Source of the DNA: Candidatus Pseudolachnospira avium
GTDB taxonomy: Bacteria > Bacillota > Clostridia > Lachnospirales > Lachnospiraceae
Direction: 5' to 3'
NCBI GenBank assembly: GCA_904420025.1
Contig: CAJFTW010000081.1
Location: 1 to 51,720, forward strand
DNA: 51,720 nucleotides
Shown here: positions 47,089 through 51,720 of the stretch, piece by piece
Layout of the letters: each line of letters starts with the position of its first letter
Numbering within the stretch: the first letter of the stretch is position 1
Notes under the pieces: model-generated
Told to the model about the DNA's origin: nothing
Database searches by the model: none
Seen by the model: only the letters and a program-made list of their open reading frames with translations
Made by a program: the position numbers and the translations under genes

Positions 47089-48255
47089 TCATTTCAAAGT
47101 CTCGCTGTTGTTCAGAACATTCTCACTGTACAGGAACAGCACATCCTGGCCCTCAAAGGATACCATCTCCCCCAAGACAGCTGGGCTGATATACCGGATA
47201 TCCACCAGAAGAATTTCCCGGTATCCTTCTGCCAGCAAAGGCGCCAGGCTGCTCCCGAAGGAATCCCGGAACAAAATCAGCTTCTTCCCCTCCGGGGCCG
47301 CCGGGTTTTCCAGCCGCAGCAGGGATTTGCTGCCGGACAGGAACAGGCTGTAGGGGTCCATGCCTCCCGCCTCCTCCCGGCTGTAAACCGGGATCTCCCT
47401 GCCGGTTTCATAGTCGTACACCCGGCAGTTCTCCAGGAAATCCGCCTCCAGATAAGTCAGGGCGTCCGGGGAGAGGGGCAGGGCGGACTGGCCCCGGTAC
47501 ACCCCGCAGAACGGTTCCGGCAGCGTCACCGGCCGGTAATCCGCCGCCCCCCAGGCCGCTCCCATGGCGCCGGCCAGGGCCTTTGCCACATCCGGAAGCG
47601 CCTCCTGCCGCCAGTGAATATCCGTCCGGTAATAGTCCTCCCGCCCCAACAGCGGGAAGATGTCCACATAGGAGGCGTAGGGCATCTGCTCCGTAAGCTG
47701 CCCTGCCAGGGCGTCAAAGTCCAGGCAGGGGTACCCGTTGTCCTTTGCCAGGAACTGGCTCTTGTCCGGGATCACCGACACATAGACGGCGGAATCCGTC
47801 CCCTCCAGATACCGCTGGTACACATACCGGAACCGCTCCGCCGCATAGTCCACGGAATCCGGATCCAGAGGATAGTCCAGCTTGGCCGCATAGCCGTCCG
47901 TCACATACACCCCATGGTTGTCTTTCTGGCCCAGGATCCCGCAGCGGACCAGCGCCTGGATCTCCCGGAAGGTCTCCCGCAGGGGAAACTGGTCCTGGCT
48001 GTAGGCCTCCGCCTCCTCCATGAACCGGCCGGAGGATACGGCCTCCCACCGGAGGTACGGCGCCTGGGCCAGACGCCGCCGCTCGGAGGCGGATACCTCC
48101 TGGTCCGGAAGCAGAAGGCCGGCCACGGAAAAGCCCAGGATCACCGCGGCCGGAAGCAGGATGGTCAGCACCGCCCGGCAGATACCCAGGCGGGACCGCT
48201 CCTCCGGCTGATCCGGAAGCCCTTCCGGCAAGGTTTCGTTTTCTTTCGGTCTCAT
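47089..48255 (-). CDS. DHHW-family / AlgX-like SGNH protein
   Basis: REDYYRTDIHWRQEAL (DIHW variant) and LFRDSFGSSLAPLLAEGYREI; N-terminal TM. Confidence 0.85.
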   Translation of the reverse strand: MRPKENETLPEGLPDQPEERSRLGICRAVLTILLPAAVILGFSVAGLLLPDQEVSASERRRLAQAPYLRWEAVSSGRFMEEAEAYSQDQFPLRETFREIQALVRCGILGQKDNHGVYVTDGYAAKLDYPLDPDSVDYAAERFRYVYQRYLEGTDSAVYVSVIPDKSQFLAKDNGYPCLDFDALAGQLTEQMPYASYVDIFPLLGREDYYRTDIHWRQEALPDVAKALAGAMGAAWGAADYRPVTLPEPFCGVYRGQSALPLSPDALTYLEADFLENCRVYDYETGREIPVYSREEAGGMDPYSLFLSGSKSLLRLENPAAPEGKKLILFRDSFGSSLAPLLAEGYREILLVDIRYISPAVLGEMVSFEGQDVLFLYSENVLNNSETLK

Positions 48256-48266
48256 GCCATCCTCCT

Positions 48267-49670
48267 CTAAAAGCGGAAATACAGAAACGGGTTGAAGGAG
48301 CCGTCCACCAGGAACGCCGTGCAGGCCAGCAGCAGGCACACGGTGCCCAGGGGCGCCGCCACGCTCCCCGCCGCCCTGCCGGGACCGGAGGAGAACAATT
48401 TTTTCACTGCCCGGGCCGGCAGGGGCGTGGCTCCCAGGGCGGCCAGGAGCAACAGAAAGCCATAGCTTCGCAGGTAGTAAAGGCTCTCCGCCGTCACCGC
48501 CGGCAGCCCTCCCAGGCCCAACAGTGCCCGGAAGGTGCCGGCCGCCTCCCCCAGGCTGGCCGCATCAAAGAGCACAAAACCCAGCACCACCGTCAGCAGC
48601 ACATAGATATGGCTCAACGGCCGCGACTTTTCCAGCAGCCTTCCCAGCCACCATTTTTCCAGGATCAAAAGCATCGCGTAAAAAAGCCCCCAGAGCAGAA
48701 AATTCCAGGCAGCCCCATGCCAGAGGCCGGTGGCCATCCAGACCACCAGAATGTTGCACACCCACCGGGGCCGGGAAACCCGGTTGCCGCCCAGGGGAAT
48801 ATAGAGGTAATCCCGGAACCAGGTGCCAAGGGAGATATGCCAGCGCCGCCAGAATTCCGTGATGCTGGCAGCCACGTAGGGATAGCGGAAATTTTCCAGG
48901 AAGTGGAAGCCGAAGATCCGGCCCAGGCCAATGGCCATATCGCTGTAGCCGGAAAAATCAAAATAGATCTGCAGGGTAAAGGCCACGGCGTACATCCACG
49001 CAAAGAGAAGCGACGGCTCCTGGGATGCCCGGAACAGCTGCACCAGCTCTCCCAGAGTGTTGGCCAAAAGGATCTTTTTGGAGAGGCCCATGACAAAGCG
49101 CTGCACCCCCTCCGCTGTGTCCCCCAGGGTACAGCGCCGCTGCCGCAGCTCCGGCTCCAGATCCGCGTACCGGACAATGGGCCCTGCAATCAGCTGGGGA
49201 AACAGGGCAATGTAGGTGGCCAGGGAGACCAGGTTTTTCTGGGCCGGCACGGTTCCCCGGTATACGTCAATCCCATAGCTTAAAATCTGAAAGGTGTAAA
49301 AGCTGATGCCTATGGGAAGGGAAATCCGCAGAAGGGGCACCGGCAGACCGGTGACCGCCCGGAAATTTTCCAGGAAGAAATCCGCGTACTTGCAGACCCC
49401 CAGGACCCCCAGGCACAAAGTGGCGAAGGCGGCCAGCCACCACCGGGCTGCCCGCCGGTTGGAACCGCAGCCGGCCATCCCCAGCCCGGCCACATAGCCG
49501 CCCAGGATGGTCAGAACCATGAAGAGCAGGAACCGGGGCTCGCCCCAGCCGTAAAAAAAGAGGCTGGACACCAGCAGAGCCGCATTGCGGCCCCCTTTGG
49601 GGACCGCAAAATACAAAATCAACACGCAGGGAAGGAAGTAGAACAAAAAGGGGATACTGGAAAACAGCAT
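48267..49670 (-). CDS. MBOAT-family O-acyltransferase
   Basis: YFDFSGYSDMAIGLGRIFGFHFLENFRYPY, EFWRRWHISLGTWFRDYLYIPLGGNR, GLWHGAAWNF. Confidence 0.95.
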   Translation of the reverse strand: MLFSSIPFLFYFLPCVLILYFAVPKGGRNAALLVSSLFFYGWGEPRFLLFMVLTILGGYVAGLGMAGCGSNRRAARWWLAAFATLCLGVLGVCKYADFFLENFRAVTGLPVPLLRISLPIGISFYTFQILSYGIDVYRGTVPAQKNLVSLATYIALFPQLIAGPIVRYADLEPELRQRRCTLGDTAEGVQRFVMGLSKKILLANTLGELVQLFRASQEPSLLFAWMYAVAFTLQIYFDFSGYSDMAIGLGRIFGFHFLENFRYPYVAASITEFWRRWHISLGTWFRDYLYIPLGGNRVSRPRWVCNILVVWMATGLWHGAAWNFLLWGLFYAMLLILEKWWLGRLLEKSRPLSHIYVLLTVVLGFVLFDAASLGEAAGTFRALLGLGGLPAVTAESLYYLRSYGFLLLLAALGATPLPARAVKKLFSSGPGRAAGSVAAPLGTVCLLLACTAFLVDGSFNPFLYFRF

Positions 49671-49693
49671 AAACCTTCTCCTCCTGCCACCGC

Positions 49694-50284
49694 TCAGCCG
49701 GCGGACACCGGCCCCTGGGATATCACCTGCACGTTTTCATAGGCGGAAGCCAGCTGCTCCTGGAATCCAGACACGTTGTCCGCCGTCCCAAAAACACAGA
49801 CCAGATAGTTGTCCACCGAGGCAATCAGATACTCCTCCGGGAAGCCGCAAAGCCACTGGCGGCTGTCCAGGTTGGAGCGGATGGCCTCCGCCACCGTCTC
49901 CGCGTTCCCGGCATCCTTCAGCCGGAAGGCACCGGCGGTAAAATTATTAGCGTTCATCATGTGCAGCAGGGAAGCCGCATCGTCAATTTGCTCCGCCTCC
50001 GACGCAGGGAAGGCCAGGGTGCCGTCCAACGCCTCCGGGTTTTCCACGGAGAAGGCGCCGGGGGCGTCCATCACGTACGCCTCCGAATCGCCGCCGGCTA
50101 CGGCAAACTTGGATTCCTCCGGCCAGCTCTCCCACACGGTGGTCAGAAGCGCCAGGGAGCTTTCAATCCCGTTGGAAGCCGCGGTGGTCTCCGGAGCGGT
50201 GGTCTCCCCGCCGTTTCCGGAGCCGCATCCGGCCAGGGCCAGAAGGGTCAGCAAGCAGCCAATTACTGCGATCCTTTTTTTCAT
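49694..50284 (-). CDS. DUF4358-like lipoprotein
   Basis: MKKRIAVIGCLLTLLALAGCGSG lipobox; same-strand linkage to MBOAT/DHHW. Confidence 0.8.
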   Translation of the reverse strand: MKKRIAVIGCLLTLLALAGCGSGNGGETTAPETTAASNGIESSLALLTTVWESWPEESKFAVAGGDSEAYVMDAPGAFSVENPEALDGTLAFPASEAEQIDDAASLLHMMNANNFTAGAFRLKDAGNAETVAEAIRSNLDSRQWLCGFPEEYLIASVDNYLVCVFGTADNVSGFQEQLASAYENVQVISQGPVSAG

Positions 50285-50483
50285 GGGTTTTCTCCTCGCT
50301 TGTCATGTTTCTTCCCCTCCGGCAGCACACCTTTCCGCCAGAGGAGGGGGTCTGCCAGACGGCAGCCGATGCCTATTATAGGGGAACCGGCCCCAAATGT
50401 CTACCCATATTTTTCCCGGATTTCCGATTTTCATCCGTCACCGCAGCAGATGGACGGCCCGCCCTGCAGCCGTGCACTCCTCT

Positions 50484-51041
50484 TTATTTGAGAGCCGCAC
50501 CGTCCTGGAACGCCTTGCCCACGCGCTGTCCCAACACGTGGTAGCCCCGGTTGGCCGGTTCGTAGGCGATGGGCCGGAATTTTTCCAGATCCAGGCTGCC
50601 CTCCCCGTCCAGCACCCTCTCGTCTATGCTGACGTTCACAATCTGGCCGATGATGTTGCCATCCTCATTGACCTTGAGGAACCGGCACTCCAGGGCCACC
50701 GGCAGCTCCTCCACCAGCGGTGCGTCCACAAACTCGCTTTTGGTGGTGTGGAAGCCGGACTTCTCCATCTTCCCCGGCTCCTGGTTCCCCGATACAATAC
50801 CGACGTAGTCGGCGGCCACCACATGGGCCGCATCGGCGAAGGCCACGGTGAAGGCGCCCCTCTCCTGGATATTGCGGGTAGTCTTGTGGCCGGCACTCAG
50901 GCAGAGCACCACCTTGTCCGCATCGTACAAGCCGCCCCAGGCAGCGTTCATGGCATTGGGGGTGCCATCCTCATTGTAGGTGCCAATGATCAGCACCGGC
51001 AGCGGGTAAAACCAGGACTTTGTACCAAAATTTTTGCGCAT
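50484..51041 (-). CDS. flavin reductase family protein
   Basis: PLPVLIIGTYNEDGTPNAMNAAWGG, HKTTRNIQERGAFTVAFAD. Confidence 0.9.
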   Translation of the reverse strand: MRKNFGTKSWFYPLPVLIIGTYNEDGTPNAMNAAWGGLYDADKVVLCLSAGHKTTRNIQERGAFTVAFADAAHVVAADYVGIVSGNQEPGKMEKSGFHTTKSEFVDAPLVEELPVALECRFLKVNEDGNIIGQIVNVSIDERVLDGEGSLDLEKFRPIAYEPANRGYHVLGQRVGKAFQDGAALK

Positions 51042-51182
51042 ATCAATCCCTCCCTTGAAAATTTTCTTTCATTATACACCGGTTGGGGGTAGAACAGAAG
51101 ACGCTCTTTGTTATAGGATGATAAGCTTGCGGTTTCTACTGACGGCTGTGGCAAATTGGCGCTTGCGGCGGAGCAGAATGGC

Positions 51183-51650
51183 CTATTCCTTCTGCTCCGC
51201 TCTCCAGACCGCAGCTTCCGCCAAGAGGCAGTCAATCTGCTCCTGTTTTCCCGCTGTATAACGCTTACGGTCATCGGGGAACCGGGAAGCCAGCCTTTGC
51301 TTGCAGGCATCATACATGAATATGCTGGGTCCGTACATCCTTTTCAAAATCTCCCATGACAAACAGCAGCTGCCCTTTCACATCTTCTCCGCGGAAAACA
51401 ACTCCACTCTGTTCCAGCACTGCTTTATAAGCTAGAATATCCTCTAATTTGCGGACACCAACAACCACATCCAGAATTGGTTTGGCATGGATGGAAGGGA
51501 CAGCCGTACTGCCCACATGCTGAATATCCACCGCAACCCCTGCCAAAAGCCCCTTCAAGCTTTCAATGGCCTTCTCTGCCTCTCCGCGCCACTCGTCCTG
51601 ATGCTCTGCCAGTTTTACCGTACCTCTTTTTAAACCAATTCAATCCTTTG
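51183..51650 (-). pseudogene. GrpB family protein with internal deletion/frameshift
   Basis: GLKRGTVKLAEHQDEWRGEAEKAIESLKGLL...IQHVGSTAVPSIHAKPILDVVVGV...RTQHIHV* then, in another frame, CKQRLASRFPDDRKRYTAGKQEQIDCLLAEAAVWRAEQKE*. Confidence 0.75.
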
Positions 51651-51720
51651 GTTCCATCAGCCAATCCAGTAAATACCGTACCTGTATCCCATTGTAATTT
51701 CCGGGCGTTAGCCGATCCAT

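Noticed and set aside
1-51720. tRNA/rRNA genes, integrases or intact IS elements
   Set aside because: No T-loop/acceptor pairings, rRNA cores, tyrosine/serine recombinase or DDE transposase motifs were found by eye.

Overview
The 51.7-kb window is GC-rich, chromosome-like sequence from a Clostridia/Lachnospiraceae-type Firmicute; the taxon is inferred from gene content only. From start to end it contains: (1) a minus-strand translation/housekeeping cluster (dus, small acidic protein, birA, small membrane protein, tadA, ABC-ATPase, and a TetM-like translational GTPase fused to a C-terminal YacP/Rae1-type NYN RNase domain); (2) a decayed AlbA-type regulator, a DUF5714-like protein and an AraC remnant; (3) genes for secreted/lipoprotein products (beta-propeller-like and GLUG-like repeats); (4) an AAA-ATPase/PD-(D/E)XK gene with a 51-bp tandem repeat upstream, followed by a helical-repeat protein and a pRiA4b-ORF3/SEC-C protein; (5) an M24 peptidase, an MBL hydrolase and a tandemly duplicated module [alpha/beta-hydrolase A, alpha/beta-hydrolase B, DASS/ArsB-type permease] x2 facing two LysR regulators, with near-identical promoter elements in front of each permease; (6) GNAT, truncated Rpn, CMD/cupin, CoA-disulfide-reductase-rhodanese, nitroreductase, radical SAM and TetR genes; (7) an ECF transporter operon of unknown substrate with PHP, IMPase-like and RpiR genes; (8) a DUF4358/MBOAT/DHHW O-acylation cluster, a flavin reductase and a GrpB pseudogene. 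The strongest leads are the GTPase-Rae1 fusion and the large inverted repeat covering its RBS, the duplicated hydrolase/permease module with paired promoters and leaders, and the ECF-PHP-IMPase-RpiR operon. No tRNA, rRNA, CRISPR array or intact transposase was recognised. All homology calls come from reading motifs by eye; no searches were run.
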